From contig OX422208.1 of NCBI GenBank assembly GCA_949130495.1, positions 397,876,561 through 397,940,560 on the forward strand: DNA of 64,000 nt. Reading direction: 5' to 3'. Position numbers and translations under genes: made by a program. This DNA comes from Sambucus nigra. Taxonomy: Eukaryota > Streptophyta > Magnoliopsida > Dipsacales > Adoxaceae. Every line of letters starts with the position of its first letter. Within the stretch, counting starts at the first letter, position 1. A model generated the notes under the pieces. It was not told the DNA's origin and searched no databases. It saw nothing but the letters and a program-made list of their open reading frames with translations. This document shows positions 10,983-21,389 of this stretch, one piece after another.

Positions 10983-12236
10983 CTACATGTCGTCCGGGTG
11001 GCGGCGCGGGGACTCGGGCGCGGGAGGATCGCGAGGGGCGTATGGGTCAAAGAGGTACTGAGGCACAGAAGCCTCGCCCCCTCGCAAGTGTGAGAACAAA
11101 TCCATCTGCGCCCGAGCGATCATAGATATATCGCGCTCGTACGCTCCCCGATAGGCAGAAAAGTCGGCCCGAAACGATGCAAAGTCCGACATGTAGGCGC
11201 CCCGAAACTCGGAGAAGTCAGCCTGAAGCTCATCCATCCGTAGCCCTAGATATGCAATGGGGTCTACAGTAGACGGGGCTGGCGGTGGGACTGGATGAGG
11301 CACAGGCTGAGGCATGGGCTGAGGTATGGGCTGAGGCATGGGCTGAGGTATGGGCTGAGGCATGGGAGCATCCGGGGCAACAGGAACAGCAGGAGCATCC
11401 GCAGGAGCATCTAACATCCTCTTCTTTCTCCTCTCCATATGATCCTTCCCAAGACTCTTTTCAATTGCCTTTTCGTTAAGCAACTTGGGAAGGCGAGGAA
11501 AATAGTCCGTACCCGCAACCTCACAGTGAGCATCCCTACATATGCGAGAAACCAACCGCGCGTAAGGAAGGGTAGTGGTCCCCTTTTCACAGTATGCGGC
11601 CTTGAGCATCCGCTGTAGCACCAACGCGGGAAGGTTTATAATTGAATTCGCATCCAGTAGATGGTAGAGGAAGTGGGCTTGCGAAGAGCGAAGGACCGCC
11701 TTTGTTTGGGTAGGCGTGATAGAATTAACGGCTACCAAGTGGATGAGGCGGTGGTTATCGGGCATAGCAGATGTGGGGAAAGTTTCCCCAGCCCAAATAT
11801 GCCCTGGCGCCAGACGCGCAATCAGGGTTTCGTTGGTCAGTCTCCCCTCGTCAGCGCACGGGTAATCGAAATCCTCGGGGTTTTCGGCCCCGGTGAGGTG
11901 CAATGCCAAGAGAGGCTTAGAGAGAGGAATTCGCTTACCCCGTACGTAAGCCTCGAAAGTGCGGTCCCCAGTTGGGACGAGCGATGCATAAAATCGACCA
12001 ACGTGCTCCTCATTCACCTCCCCCGCCCTAGCAAGGTGTGCCTCCCAGTTGAATTTCTGAAAGTAGCGACGTACCGAGGCAGGAAAGTCCTCAAGATGGA
12101 CAGGCCGCTCAATAGCTATAGGGCGACCCGAAGGGAATTTCGCAACGAACCAATCCTTTTCTTGTTTAGACCGGAAGGACTCGAAGCCTCCCCGACCCGC
12201 AATTAAGTTGGAGGAGGTCTTGGTGACCGAAGGAAC
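10983..12236 (-). CDS. Athila env-like protein ('putative plant transposon protein'), exon 2
   Basis: The frame is open from 12236 to the stop at 10983, 417 codons. It lies downstream of integrase on the same strand, where Athila elements carry their extra 'env-like' ORF. The N-terminal two thirds resemble the plant-transposon-protein family, which has no proven function. This is followed by a KDHMERRKKR basic stretch, a Pro/Gln/Met repeat (11300-11375, units like MPQPIPQP) and a C-terminal heptad-like region (LRMDELQADFSEF, ASFRADFSAYRG). I see no clear signal peptide or membrane segment in exon 2, so a true envelope role is unsupported. An in-frame GTG at 12017 is not a convincing start. 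The frame continues upstream to a splice acceptor and joins in phase to an ATG exon at 12718-12750, for 428 aa in total. Confidence 0.75.
   Translation of the reverse strand, partial: VPSVTKTSSNLIAGRGGFESFRSKQEKDWFVAKFPSGRPIAIERPVHLEDFPASVRRYFQKFNWEAHLARAGEVNEEHVGRFYASLVPTGDRTFEAYVRGKRIPLSKPLLALHLTGAENPEDFDYPCADEGRLTNETLIARLAPGHIWAGETFPTSAMPDNHRLIHLVAVNSITPTQTKAVLRSSQAHFLYHLLDANSIINLPALVLQRMLKAAYCEKGTTTLPYARLVSRICRDAHCEVAGTDYFPRLPKLLNEKAIEKSLGKDHMERRKKRMLDAPADAPAVPVAPDAPMPQPIPQPMPQPIPQPMPQPVPHPVPPPAPSTVDPIAYLGLRMDELQADFSEFRGAYMSDFASFRADFSAYRGAYERDISMIARAQMDLFSHLRGGEASVPQYLFDPYAPRDPPAPESPRRHPDDM
11300..11375 (-). repeat. Short tandem repeat inside env-like ORF
   Basis: Units of 'ggctgaggcatg' and 'ggctgaggtatg' alternate, encoding a Met-Pro-Gln-Pro-Ile/Met-Pro-Gln-Pro run. 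The number of units probably varies between copies. Confidence 0.9.
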
Positions 12237-12717
12237 CTACAAGAAAATTAATTTGATACATACACAATTAGTGTAATGCATAAAATCAATTTGGCGTGAA
12301 ATAGGGTAGAAAAGGAATCGGTGGGTGTGCATCGGGAAATATTGGTCGAATTAACGTTACCGATGCACACCGCACTCAAACAAGGTTAATTCAACACCAT
12401 TGCGCGAGAAAATGAGCGAAAATGAAGCATTATGGCACATTTTCTCCACAGAGGCATTTCATCGAGCACCTAGTGTGCGGTGTATGGAAAATAGGGTGAA
12501 ATTGACATTTTTATGTGTAAAACCCCCAACACATACTACTTAAACATCACAGCAACTTAATCAAGTAGTATGTGTTGGTTTCTTATCACAATCAGAGGAA
12601 AAAGAATGAGTTTTATGCATTAAACATGTAGAAATTGTGAAAATGCAGTTTACCCTATTTTCCATACTATATACACTAAATCAGGCATGAAATGAATCAA
12701 TAAGGTTGAATTAATAC
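12237..12717 (-). other. Predicted intron of env-like gene
   Basis: Minus strand: donor AAG|GTATTA at 12717 and acceptor TTTTCTTGTAG|GTT at 12237, after a T-rich tract. 481 bp, AT-rich, with stops in all minus frames. Splicing is phase 0 and joins the ATG exon to the long frame; without it that frame ends at a TAG formed at the acceptor. Not experimentally shown. Confidence 0.7.
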
Positions 12718-12750
12718 CTTGGATGAAGTTGCCTTAGATGATGAAGCCAT
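12718..12750 (-). CDS. Env-like gene, exon 1
   Basis: ATG at 12750-12748 followed by 10 codons (MASSSKATSSK) and a GT donor. A pyrimidine-rich leader (about 12755-12850) precedes the ATG, as in ordinary plant genes. A TATA-like cttaaaaatcc lies at about 12854-12864 (minus strand), and the eight-palindrome array lies just upstream of that. This layout suggests its own promoter rather than translation from the genomic RNA. Confidence 0.6.
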
Positions 12751-12874
12751 TGGGAAGATTGAGAATGGAGGAGAGGATTCGATTTGGGAGAGGGTAGGTT
12801 CGCAGGAAAGAGAGGAGAAAGAAATAGAATGTGGGATAAAACAGAATATGGGATTTTTAAGTGTCAGGTGACCC

Positions 12875-13096
12875 GAATCGATTCGGTGAGAAGTCCGAAT
12901 CGATTCGCGATTCTCGAACTTGAGCACTGGAAGTGACCGAATCGATTCGGTGGGAAGTCCGAATCGATTCGCTAATGAGGGACCTGCTACTTTCAAATAA
13001 CCGAATCGATTCGGTGGGATTGCGAATCGATTCGCAAAATCAAACTTGGCTACTGGAGTGGGGCGAATCGATTCGGTTGGAAAGCCGAATCGATTC
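12875..13096. repeat. GAATCGATTC palindrome array upstream of env-like gene
   Basis: Eight exact copies start at 12875, 12897, 12939, 12961, 13003, 13024, 13065 and 13087 (spacings 22, 42, 22, 42, 21, 41, 22). The first member of most pairs is the wider palindrome ACCGAATCGATTCGGT. The 30-bp spacers between pairs are poorly conserved while the cores are invariant. It sits between the integrase stop and the env-like ATG. Confidence 0.95.
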
Positions 13097-13285
13097 GGCT
13101 TCTGGAGATCAGTTTCTGCTTTGCTGTATCCTGATTTTTTGGTTGGTGGTTTGATTGGGCTGCATAAGGAGGTATTTTTGGACCCCAATGTCAATATTAC
13201 ATACGTACAAAGGGTCCGAGACAAAAAGTTTGCACCCCGCACATGCCGGGGGATGCTCGGCACAAAAATACACAATTCCGACGTC

Positions 13286-14830
13286 CTATGGAGCCCCGTA
13301 AACGAGGTCGGACAATGGAATCGTGTCCGAACTCGGGTCAAATGGTTCTAGGAAGGGCTTTAGACGCTGACCATTGACCTTGAATAACTTTCCATCCGAC
13401 GGGTTCTCAATCTCAATAGCACCGTGATGATGGACGATCTTAACGACAAACGGACCCGTCCATCGAGATCTTAGCTTACCCGGGAATAAATGCAACCTAG
13501 AGTCGTATAAGAGAACCTTCTGGCTAGGGTGAAATGTTTTACGGGATATGCGCTTATCGTGCCTCTCTTTCACCCTTTGCTTATAGATTCCCGCACTCTC
13601 GTACGAATCACTCCGGAGTTCATCCAACTCGTTGAGTTGGAGCATTCGCTTCTTTCCGGCCTTGTCGAGATCGAAATTAAATTTCTTGATCGCCCAATAG
13701 GCCTTGTGCTCGATTTCTACCGGTAAGTGGCATGGCTTGCCGTACACAAGTCTAAAGGGCGACATTCCCAAAGAGGTCTTGTAGGCCGTACGATATGCCC
13801 ACAAAGCGTCAGGAAGTCGAAGAGACCAATCCTTGCGGTCGGGATTGACCGTCTTCTCTAGGATATGCTTGATCTCTCGATTGGCCAATTCAGCTTGGCC
13901 ATTGGTTTGTGGGTGGTAGGTAGTTGCGTCTTTGTGTGTTACACCATACTTTCGCATAAGAGTAGCAAACGGGGAATTACAGAAATGCGTCCCGTTATCG
14001 CTTATAATCGCCTTCGGAGTTCCGAAACGCGAAAGCATGTGTTCCTTTAGGAACTTCAACACCACCCGATGGTCATTGGTTTTGCACGCAATGGCCTCGA
14101 TCCACTTTGAAACATAATCTACGGCCACTAGGATGTAAAGGTTACCAAAAGACGGTGGGAATGGGCCCATGAAGTCAATTCCCCAACAGTCAAAGACTTC
14201 AAGTTCTAGAATGGGGGACATTGGCATCATGTTGCGACGTGTTATAGCACCTAATCTTTGGCAACGATCACACGAAATGCAGAATTCGTGTGCATCCTTA
14301 AAAAGTGTGGGCCAGTAAAGCCCGCATTGTAAGATTTTTGCGGCGGTTTTCTTGGAAGAAAAGTGGCCACCGCAAGCCTCCGTGTGGGAGAAACGAATCA
14401 CGCTCTCATACTCATCATCCGGGACACATCTCCGGATGATCTGGTCGGGACAATATTTGAATAGATACGAATCATCGAAAAAGAATCTCCTCACCCAAAT
14501 AAAGAACTTCCTCTTCTCTTGAGGGGTCCAATCAGATGGAATCGAACCCGTCACGAGGTAGTTCACTATATCAGCGAACCATGGCAGAGAGGAAGTGGAG
14601 AACAACTGTTCATCCGGGAAGAATTCAGCGATGGGGAGTTGGTCTTTGGGTGCCTCAAATGTTAAACGTGACAAGTGATCCGCGACAACATTCTCTACTC
14701 CCTTTTTGTCCTTAATAGTCAAATTAAACTCTTGGAGTAAGAGCACCCACCTAATCAAACGCGGCTTGGCGTCCTTCTTAGATAGAAGGTATTTGAGCGC
14801 CGTTAAGAGTTCTACTCGCATAGTATATGA
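13286..14830 (-). CDS. Athila integrase (with end of RNase H)
   Basis: Long minus frame ending at 13286. It starts with the RNase H tail ([18 protein letters not shown] ... [11 protein letters not shown]). Next comes an HHCC zinc-binding region (His residues around 14340-14390; CISCDRC around 14255-14280). The DDE core shows [10 protein letters not shown] (~14170), SDNGTHF (~13990) and the HPQTNGQAE...E region (~13900). It ends with a C-terminal domain without chromodomain, as expected for Athila. A Met codon at 14848 opens the frame but is not a natural start: the frame is the displaced continuation of the gag-pol frame after a deletion near 14810-14830. The catalytic integrase motifs look intact. 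Confidence 0.9.
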   Translation of the reverse strand, partial: SYTMRVELLTALKYLLSKKDAKPRLIRWVLLLQEFNLTIKDKKGVENVVADHLSRLTFEAPKDQLPIAEFFPDEQLFSTSSLPWFADIVNYLVTGSIPSDWTPQEKRKFFIWVRRFFFDDSYLFKYCPDQIIRRCVPDDEYESVIRFSHTEACGGHFSSKKTAAKILQCGLYWPTLFKDAHEFCISCDRCQRLGAITRRNMMPMSPILELEVFDCWGIDFMGPFPPSFGNLYILVAVDYVSKWIEAIACKTNDHRVVLKFLKEHMLSRFGTPKAIISDNGTHFCNSPFATLMRKYGVTHKDATTYHPQTNGQAELANREIKHILEKTVNPDRKDWSLRLPDALWAYRTAYKTSLGMSPFRLVYGKPCHLPVEIEHKAYWAIKKFNFDLDKAGKKRMLQLNELDELRSDSYESAGIYKQRVKERHDKRISRKTFHPSQKVLLYDSRLHLFPGKLRSRWTGPFVVKIVHHHGAIEIENPSDGKLFKVNGQRLKPFLEPFDPSSDTIPLSDLVYGAP

Positions 14831-17800
14831 CATGGGGCTTCTTGTCACTCCTCTGACCTAAAACCGCCCCAACAGCGAAGTCGCTAGCGTCACACATTAA
14901 TTCAAAGGGGAGGGTCCAATCAGGAGCTTGGATTATGGGAGCGGTGGTAAGCATACTTTTCAAAGTCTTAAAAGCTGCTTGACACTCATCGCTCCATTCG
15001 AAAGGAGTTTCCTTGGAGAGGAGATTACACAAGGGCCTAGCAATCGAGCTAAAGTCCTTGATGAAACGGCGATAGAATCCTGCATGCCCAAGGAAAGACC
15101 TTACATCTTTCAGAGACCTAGGAGCGGGTAAGTTGGCAATGACTTCAACCTTTGCCTTATCTACCTCAATACCATCAGAGGAGACGATGTGGCCTAAAAC
15201 AATACCCTTAGTGACCATAAAATGGCACTTCTCCCAGTTTAACACGAGCTTTTTCTCTACACACCTAGACAAAACCTTTTCTAACATAGAAAGACAATGG
15301 TCATAGGAGTTGCCAAAGACGCTGAAGTCGTCCATGAACACCTCTAGACCACGCTCTACCATATCACTAAACATGCTCAGCATGCACCTTTGGAACGTAG
15401 CAGGCGCATTACACAACCCGAAAGACATTCTTTTGTAAGCAAATGTCCCAAAAGGGCATGTGAAAGTAGTTTTGTCCCGATCCTTGAGATCAAGTTCGAT
15501 TTGGTTATAACCCGAGTACCCGTCGAGAAAACAATAGTACGGATGACCGGATACGTGTTCCAACATTTGGTCAATGAATGGAAGGGGAAAATGATCCTTT
15601 AATGTCATTGCATTAAGTTTTCTATAGTCTATGCATACACGCCACCCAGTGGTGGTGCGTTTAGTGATCAATTCCCCTTTTATGTTTTCCACAACGGTAA
15701 CTCCTGATTTCTTGGGAACAACATGGATTGGACTGACCCATTTGCTATCGGAGATCGGATATATGATATCCGCATCTAAAAGCTTAATTACTTCTGTTCT
15801 CACAACTTCTTTCATCAACGGATTCAATCTCCGTTGCATTTCACGAGAGGGTTTTGCATCCTCTTCAAGGTTAATTTTGTGAGTGCAAATCAAGGGACTA
15901 ATTCCCTTCAAATCTGCAATTGTCCACCCGAACACACCCTTGTATTTTCTTAACAATTCTATTAACCTTTGTTCATCCCCCGTCTCGAGGCTTGATGAGA
16001 CAACAACGGGATATGTCTCATTTTCGCCTAAATAAGCGTATTTCAACTCGGAAGGCAATTGCTTTAATTCAAGTTTGGGGAATCGCACATCCGAGGGAAC
16101 CTCATACGAATCACGAGGAGGTAAGTCCTCAAAAACACTACACCAATTAATATCATCTACACTCTCGTCCTCATCTAACAACAAACTCATGAACTTGACC
16201 TCTTCATCATAGGGAGAATAGCTATTCTCCGAGTAAATCGGGTTCACAAGACATCCCTCCAAGGGGTCCGATAAATAGGTAGCATCAAAATGCTCTTGCA
16301 CCACCTCTTCTAGAAAGTCCACCTCATGGACTTCATCATCACAATCTCCCACTTGGTTCGAAACATTAAAGATGTTCATTTCCAAGGTCATATTCCCAAA
16401 TGTCAGGTTCATTTGGCCATTCCTAGTGTTAATCAATGCATTGGAGGTAGCAAGGAATGGACGACCGAGGATAATGGGGGTAGTTCTACCGCTAGTAGAA
16501 GTAGGATGGGTATCAAGCACCACAAAGTCCACAGGAAAGTAGAATTTGTCAACCTGTATGATGACATCTTCCACTACACCCCTCGGAACCTTAACGGAGC
16601 GATCCGCTAATTGGAGGGTAATCTTTGTGGGCTTGAGGTCTCCTAGACCGAGCTGTTCATAGACATGATAAGGTAACAAATTTACACTCGCTCCTAGGTC
16701 TAGCAAAGCCTGCTCAATTTTAAAGTCCCCTATCACACATGAAATGGTGGGACATCCGGGATCTTTATATTTAGGTGGTAATTCAGATTGAATTATTGAG
16801 CTAATATTTTCGGCCAAGAAAGCTTTCTTCCTTACATACAATTTCCGCTTAACAGTTAGTAAGTCCTTTAAGAACTTAGCATAAGCGGGGACTTGCTTGA
16901 TAGCATCTAAAAGAGGGATGTTAATTTTTACCTGTTTGAACATCTCTAGTATGTCAGAATTACAAACATTCCCCTTTTTCGACAAGAGCCTTTGAGGGTA
17001 AGGCACGGGACTAGGAAGTTTCGAAACCACATCCGACTCTACCGGGGCTTTCCCCTCTCTCTGTCTCAAGGAGGCATCTTCGACCTCTAATGGGTCGGGC
17101 GAAACCTCTTTAACGACGGTTGGGACACTAGGAGGGGTGGGCTTATCAACCACTTTCCCGCTCCTAAGAACGGTCACGGCCTTAGCACTATCGGGAGGGG
17201 GATTCGAAGTGTCATTGACACTATTTTGCCCCAATGCCTTTTGAGGTTGAGAAGGGAATTTTCCCTTCTCTTGGATACTTAAAGCCGAGGTCAACTTGGA
17301 GATTTCCTTTTCAAGCCTAGAATTTGTGGCTTGTTGAGAGGTTATGAAAGATTGAAGAGTCTCTTCGAGGCTCCTCTTGTTCGGGTGAGCATATAATGGT
17401 ATTACCGGAGGAGGTGGTCCCTGTGGGGGACCTTGCATTTGAGCTTGGGGTGGAGGAGCTTGATTATATGGTTGCTGAAAATTATGAGGTGGGGGATGAT
17501 TTTGATAATTCGGGGGAGGTGGATTTTGAGAATGTTGGGCCTGCCCATAAGAGAAACCCGGATGGTTTCTCCACGAAGGATTATAGCCCTCACCTAAAGG
17601 AGTCATGTATTGTTTCTTGTAAGTGGCCATCGCGTTGGCTTGATCGTGAAGCATCACTTTATATGCTGGGATTGTTGGGCAATCCCTCGTTGAGTGATCG
17701 TCAACGTCGCAAATGTCACAAGACTCCTCTACATGTGAGGGAGAAGGATGGGATGGTTCCCGAGATTTGGCATCCATTGCCTCGATACGCTTGGAAAGTT

Positions 17801-18731
17801 GGGCTACGCTTAATGACATATCATCTCCTTCGGCAAGGTGATATATGCCATGGCTAGATGAAGGTGGATCGGATGACCGGGCATTGGTTTTGCTAGGGTC
17901 CAAAGTGTCCCAAGCTTGGGTGGTCTCGGCACAATATTTAAAATGTGCCCACGCATCATCCGGATCCAAACCGAAAAACTCGCCGGAGCACATAGTCTCC
18001 CCCATTTGTTTTGCATTGAGGGTGAGGCCATTGTGGAAAAAGGAGATTAATCTCCACTTTTCGAACCCATGATGTGGGCACTTATGAAGCACCTCGTTAA
18101 ACCTCTCCCAACATCTCTCAAATGATTCGCCTTCGGCTTGAGCGAAGGTTTGGATTTTACCCTTTAGGGAGTTGGTGCGATGAGTAGGAAAGAATTTCTT
18201 CAAAAATTGCGCTTGCATTTCGCGCCAACTCCCAATGGAATTAGGAGCCAAGGACCAAAGCCAAGTTTTGGCTTTGTCCTTTAAGGAAAATGGGAAGAGT
18301 TTGAGTCGGGTGACATCTAGAGGGCAATTTTGGTCGCTAAAAGTAGCGCACACCTCCTCAAACTCTCTCACGTGAAGATATGGTTGTTCACTTTCCATGC
18401 CGTGGAAAGTTGGAAGTAATTGGATCATCCCATTTCGGAAATGGAATTGCGCGGCATTGTATGGAAAGATGATGCATGACGGAGAGGTGGTCCTCTCCGG
18501 TTGTAAGTAATCACGCATAGTCCTATAAGGGGGTTCGGGTGCAATCCCCTGACTACCATGTTCACTTACATTATCGGCCATTGTTGTGGGTTCAGAGTGA
18601 GCCCAAGTGTACGAAGAAGATGAGATCGAACTAGAACGAGAAACCGATGGTAAAGGTCTCCAATAGTCTGAGGGCTCACTAGAAGAGGGTTCGCAAACAG
18701 GATTTAAATTGCTACTACTCTCGTCTTGCAT
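14778..18731 (-). CDS. Athila gag-protease-RT polyprotein, truncated in RNase H
   Basis: 1317 codons from ATG 18731, about 100 nt past the primer site. Order: Athila gag (IQLLPTFHG near residue 105, then [28 protein letters not shown]); CCHC knuckle [14 protein letters not shown] (near 340); protease with [12 protein letters not shown] (near 665) and ILGRPFL; RT with the FMDD active site (near 1130); and the RNase H start [14 protein letters not shown] (near 1280). The frame then runs [12 protein letters not shown] into a foreign stop: the next expected RNase H segment is missing and the rest continues in another frame. Gag, PR and RT look intact, in keeping with the young LTRs. Confidence 0.92.
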   Translation of the reverse strand: MQDESSSNLNPVCEPSSSEPSDYWRPLPSVSRSSSISSSSYTWAHSEPTTMADNVSEHGSQGIAPEPPYRTMRDYLQPERTTSPSCIIFPYNAAQFHFRNGMIQLLPTFHGMESEQPYLHVREFEEVCATFSDQNCPLDVTRLKLFPFSLKDKAKTWLWSLAPNSIGSWREMQAQFLKKFFPTHRTNSLKGKIQTFAQAEGESFERCWERFNEVLHKCPHHGFEKWRLISFFHNGLTLNAKQMGETMCSGEFFGLDPDDAWAHFKYCAETTQAWDTLDPSKTNARSSDPPSSSHGIYHLAEGDDMSLSVAQLSKRIEAMDAKSREPSHPSPSHVEESCDICDVDDHSTRDCPTIPAYKVMLHDQANAMATYKKQYMTPLGEGYNPSWRNHPGFSYGQAQHSQNPPPPNYQNHPPPHNFQQPYNQAPPPQAQMQGPPQGPPPPVIPLYAHPNKRSLEETLQSFITSQQATNSRLEKEISKLTSALSIQEKGKFPSQPQKALGQNSVNDTSNPPPDSAKAVTVLRSGKVVDKPTPPSVPTVVKEVSPDPLEVEDASLRQREGKAPVESDVVSKLPSPVPYPQRLLSKKGNVCNSDILEMFKQVKINIPLLDAIKQVPAYAKFLKDLLTVKRKLYVRKKAFLAENISSIIQSELPPKYKDPGCPTISCVIGDFKIEQALLDLGASVNLLPYHVYEQLGLGDLKPTKITLQLADRSVKVPRGVVEDVIIQVDKFYFPVDFVVLDTHPTSTSGRTTPIILGRPFLATSNALINTRNGQMNLTFGNMTLEMNIFNVSNQVGDCDDEVHEVDFLEEVVQEHFDATYLSDPLEGCLVNPIYSENSYSPYDEEVKFMSLLLDEDESVDDINWCSVFEDLPPRDSYEVPSDVRFPKLELKQLPSELKYAYLGENETYPVVVSSSLETGDEQRLIELLRKYKGVFGWTIADLKGISPLICTHKINLEEDAKPSREMQRRLNPLMKEVVRTEVIKLLDADIIYPISDSKWVSPIHVVPKKSGVTVVENIKGELITKRTTTGWRVCIDYRKLNAMTLKDHFPLPFIDQMLEHVSGHPYYCFLDGYSGYNQIELDLKDRDKTTFTCPFGTFAYKRMSFGLCNAPATFQRCMLSMFSDMVERGLEVFMDDFSVFGNSYDHCLSMLEKVLSRCVEKKLVLNWEKCHFMVTKGIVLGHIVSSDGIEVDKAKVEVIANLPAPRSLKDVRSFLGHAGFYRRFIKDFSSIARPLCNLLSKETPFEWSDECQAAFKTLKSMLTTAPIIQAPDWTLPFELMCDASDFAVGAVLGQRSDKKPHVIYYASRTLNGAQIPSI

Positions 18732-18835
18732 TTACAAGTGCTTTTGGATTGATTATCCTGGAAACCGTGTTGTCACGGTGACCACAGGGAACGATTAGTG
18801 TAAAGAGAATTTCTAAACCCTAAGTTAGTTGCCAA

Positions 18836-18853
18836 TCCCCGGCAACGGCGCCA
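18836..18853 (-). other. Primer-binding site, tRNA-Asp type
   Basis: Minus strand TGGCGCCGTTGCCGGGGA, 6 nt inside the 5' LTR. This is the standard Athila primer site. Confidence 0.95.
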
Positions 18854-18859
18854 AAAACT

Positions 18860-20367
18860 TGGTGCGCCCTTTAGGTATGGCTTGTGATTCAAGTGCAAAT
18901 CTAATCGCAACAAGTAGAATCCGGTAAGTACGGAATCGTGATCCACAGGGATTGAACGCTCCTAAGAGAACTAGATTGGGGCAACGAGATTCTCTAAACG
19001 TCACAAAATGTTAAAGTGTAAAAGATGATTTGTGATTTGGAAAGGTGATTGAGATGTAACCTCTAAACTAACATGCTATTAATGAACAGATGATTAACAA
19101 CAAATTACGGAACTAATGAAAAGAACTAAGGTAAGCTTGAGTTCAAGAAATTAAGGGGATTGAGGATCATTCTCCCACCTCGGATTCACAAGGAAGGGGA
19201 TTATAGGGCTTGATTAATTTAATTCTAATCGAGCATAACTAATTAAGTCCGAACATCAACCATGTAGAGAATGAACTCAACAATGGAGGATTAGGGTTTA
19301 ATTAATTATTGCTAGATGGGTTGAGTTTGTAGTAAAGCTTCAAACACTAGCCCTTGCATGACAAGGGAAGTTAAGAAACTATGATACTCCAAAACCAACA
19401 CATGAAGTTCCATTAGAACAATTAAAAACCAAACCCTAGATATTAAGTTCAAGCATCCAAGGTGGGATATTGATCCCCAATCACAAGTCTAGCTACTCAT
19501 AATTAAAACTAAACTACACATGCTAGTTAACAACATACTTGAATTAGTTATCTAGTTAAAACTCAAATCAATTCAAAGGATGGAATTAAATGCAATTTAA
19601 AGCTAGTGGAACAAGAAGAGATGGAGTAATTGAACTTATCTTGCATTAATCACAACTATTCAACAAGCAATCCAAGCCTTACAAGTTGTTGAAAGCCATA
19701 AATGAGCTTGACCTAGGAGAGAGAAGAGAGTGTTTTTCTATCTTACTAAATATCCAACCAAAGTCATCTCCCTACAAAAGAGGAAAAACAAGGGATAAAT
19801 CCCCAAAAATCCACCAAAATGGCAAACTAGTAATAAGAAGAAAGCTGAAAATGCAGGGCCGAATCGATTCGGTGGTGAATCCGAATTGATTCGGAAGTGG
19901 AGAGAAAAGCCCCTGCAAGTGACCGAATCGATTCGGTGGTAATGGCGAATCGATTCGGGCCTTCTGCAGAAAGAAGAGTTGCCTATATAGGCATTAATTG
20001 TTCCATGCTTCACCGAAACTTCCGTAACTTTTGCGTTCGAGATCGGATTCACGCACCGTCGGAGGCCACGCGAAGAGGAGAAGAAGGTCTACAACTTCCG
20101 TGAAGAAATCGGGAACAAAGCCCGCGTGCTGAAATTACTAAAATGCCCCCGACTGTGCAAGTGTCAACGGAACTTTCCGGATCAAAACCAAACTTCCCAA
20201 AATGCATTCCCGAGACCTATAAAAGCTCAATAAAGACACAGACAAAGTATATATGATGAATTTAGGGGTTAGTCAATAAATGAGTATAAGAACCGGGAAA
20301 TACATGCACGGGAATGCTAGAATGTACAAATTAACGGGGAATAAAATACAATAAAAGTGACGAATCA
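18860..20367 (-). repeat. 5' LTR of Athila element
   Basis: 1508 bp, the promoter-bearing LTR, with TATA box CCTATATAGG at 19982-19991. Differences from the other LTR are single substitutions; three of the eight fall in the first two palindromes and their immediate flanks. Confidence 0.97.
19861..19956. repeat. GAATCGATTC palindrome array, right LTR
   Basis: Sites at 19861, 19883, 19925 and 19947. The second has decayed to GAATTGATTC (a C-to-T change); the other three are exact. Confidence 0.93.
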
Positions 20368-20372
20368 GGCCC
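20368..20372. repeat. Target-site duplication GGCCC, right copy
   Basis: Matches 7284-7288 exactly. Confidence 0.95.
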
Positions 20373-21300
20373 ACGTATCTAGGTGCCAATTTCCCTTTCT
20401 TCCCGAAACGCATGATCCCCTTCATCGAAGATACTCTGAGTAATACCTGGTCCCCCACCTTGAACTCTCTAAAGAATCTTTTGGCATTGGCATAACTCTT
20501 CTGTCGGTCCTGAGCTACCCGAATACGGCTCCGTATCATCTTTATCCTTGTCGAGGTATCCTGAATCAGCTCCGGCCCAAGAAGTTTATTATCCCCCACC
20601 TCTAACCAACATGCTGGGGAACGACAAGGTCTACCGTATAACGCCTCGAATAGAGCCATGCCAATAGTGAATTGGTAGGAGTTATTATAAGCAAACTCCA
20701 CCAGTGGAAGGTACTGCTCCCAACCACCTCCAAAGTCTAGTATGCACATACGCAACATGTCCTCCAACATCGGATTCGTCCGCTCGGTTTGCCCATCTGT
20801 CTGCGGGTGATATGCTGTACTCAGCCGCAACTCCGTACCCATGGCTTCCTAGAAACTCTCCCAAAATTGCGAAACAAAAATCTTGTCTCGGTCAGACACG
20901 ATATTAAGAGTCACCCCATAGAGTCTCATTATCTCCGCTACGAAAATGTGGGTATACTGTCCCGTAGTGTAGTCTATTCGGTCTGGTAGAAAATGAGAAA
21001 CTTTGGTCAATCTATCCACGATTACCCATATAAAGTCGTGACCCCTCTGCGAAGTAGGTAACCCCGTGATAAAGTCCATGAAAATGCTCTCCCATTTCCA
21101 CATAGGAACCTCTAATGGTTGTAGAAGTCCTGTCAGTCTCTGATGGTCCACCTTTACTAGATGACAAGTGGCACATTTATAAACGAACTCGGCAATATCT
21201 TTCTTCATCCCGCTCCACCAGTACTATCGCCTCATATCCTGGTACATCATATCCCCACCAGGATGTACTGCGAATCGTGAACCGTGCGACTCTGTCATAA
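20373..21300 (-). pseudogene. Integrase of outer Tekay element, main part
   Basis: Minus translation shows YWWSGMKKDI and CATCHLVKVDHQ (zinc region), FMDFITGLP with VIVDRLTKVSHF (first catalytic Asp), then IVSDRDKIFVS (second Asp) and [14 protein letters not shown] (Glu region). It ends in the KLAPRYVG stretch, where the Athila element interrupts it. A stop near 20843-20850 replaces a conserved Gln codon. Two stops near 21225-21235 lie before the zinc region, and a stop at 21621-21623 closes the preceding RNase H frame. The remaining C-terminal tail is at 6937-7288. Confidence 0.85.
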
Positions 21301-21389
21301 CCTCGTGTCGCAAGTCTTCCCCTTTAGGAACAATCAGTCTCCCATTGAAGTGTACGCCCACGTCTGAACCAATGGTATAGGACTCGTCT

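Larger units (their letters stand above)
7289..20367 (-). mobile_element. Athila-type Ty3/gypsy element, complete and young
   Basis: 13,079 bp with 1508-bp LTRs at 7289-8796 and 18860-20367. I count 8 differences between them (about 0.5%). It has a perfect 5-bp TSD (GGCCC) and a tRNA-Asp type primer site. Order on the minus strand: 5' LTR, PBS, gag-PR-RT-RNase H, integrase, palindrome array, spliced env-like gene, noncoding spacer with a second polypurine tract, PPT, 3' LTR. The gag sequence, the FMDD reverse transcriptase, the tRNA-Asp primer and the extra 3' ORF are the known Athila combination. RNase H is broken by a deletion, so it is not autonomous now. Confidence 0.97.

Noticed and set aside
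11661..12206. 181-codon plus-strand frame
   Set aside because: Antisense of the env-like exon 2, which has the family match and the splice support.
12875..13096. CRISPR-like array of repeats and ~12/32-bp spacers
   Set aside because: The repeats are 10-16 bp perfect palindromes with two alternating spacer lengths, inside a plant retrotransposon; no cas genes and no prokaryotic context.
12697..13341. 214-codon minus-strand frame with NRFG/ESIR repeats
   Set aside because: The GAATCGATTC array has no stop in several frames on both strands, so long frames arise by composition. Similar frames appear over the LTR arrays. Only its last 11 codons are used here, as env-like exon 1.
17396..17857. 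153-codon plus-strand frame
   Set aside because: Antisense of the Athila gag linker and capsid region.
20273..20842. 189-codon frame ending in unusual C-terminal residues
   Set aside because: A chimera: integrase of the Tekay element running across the junction into the Athila LTR; not a real product.
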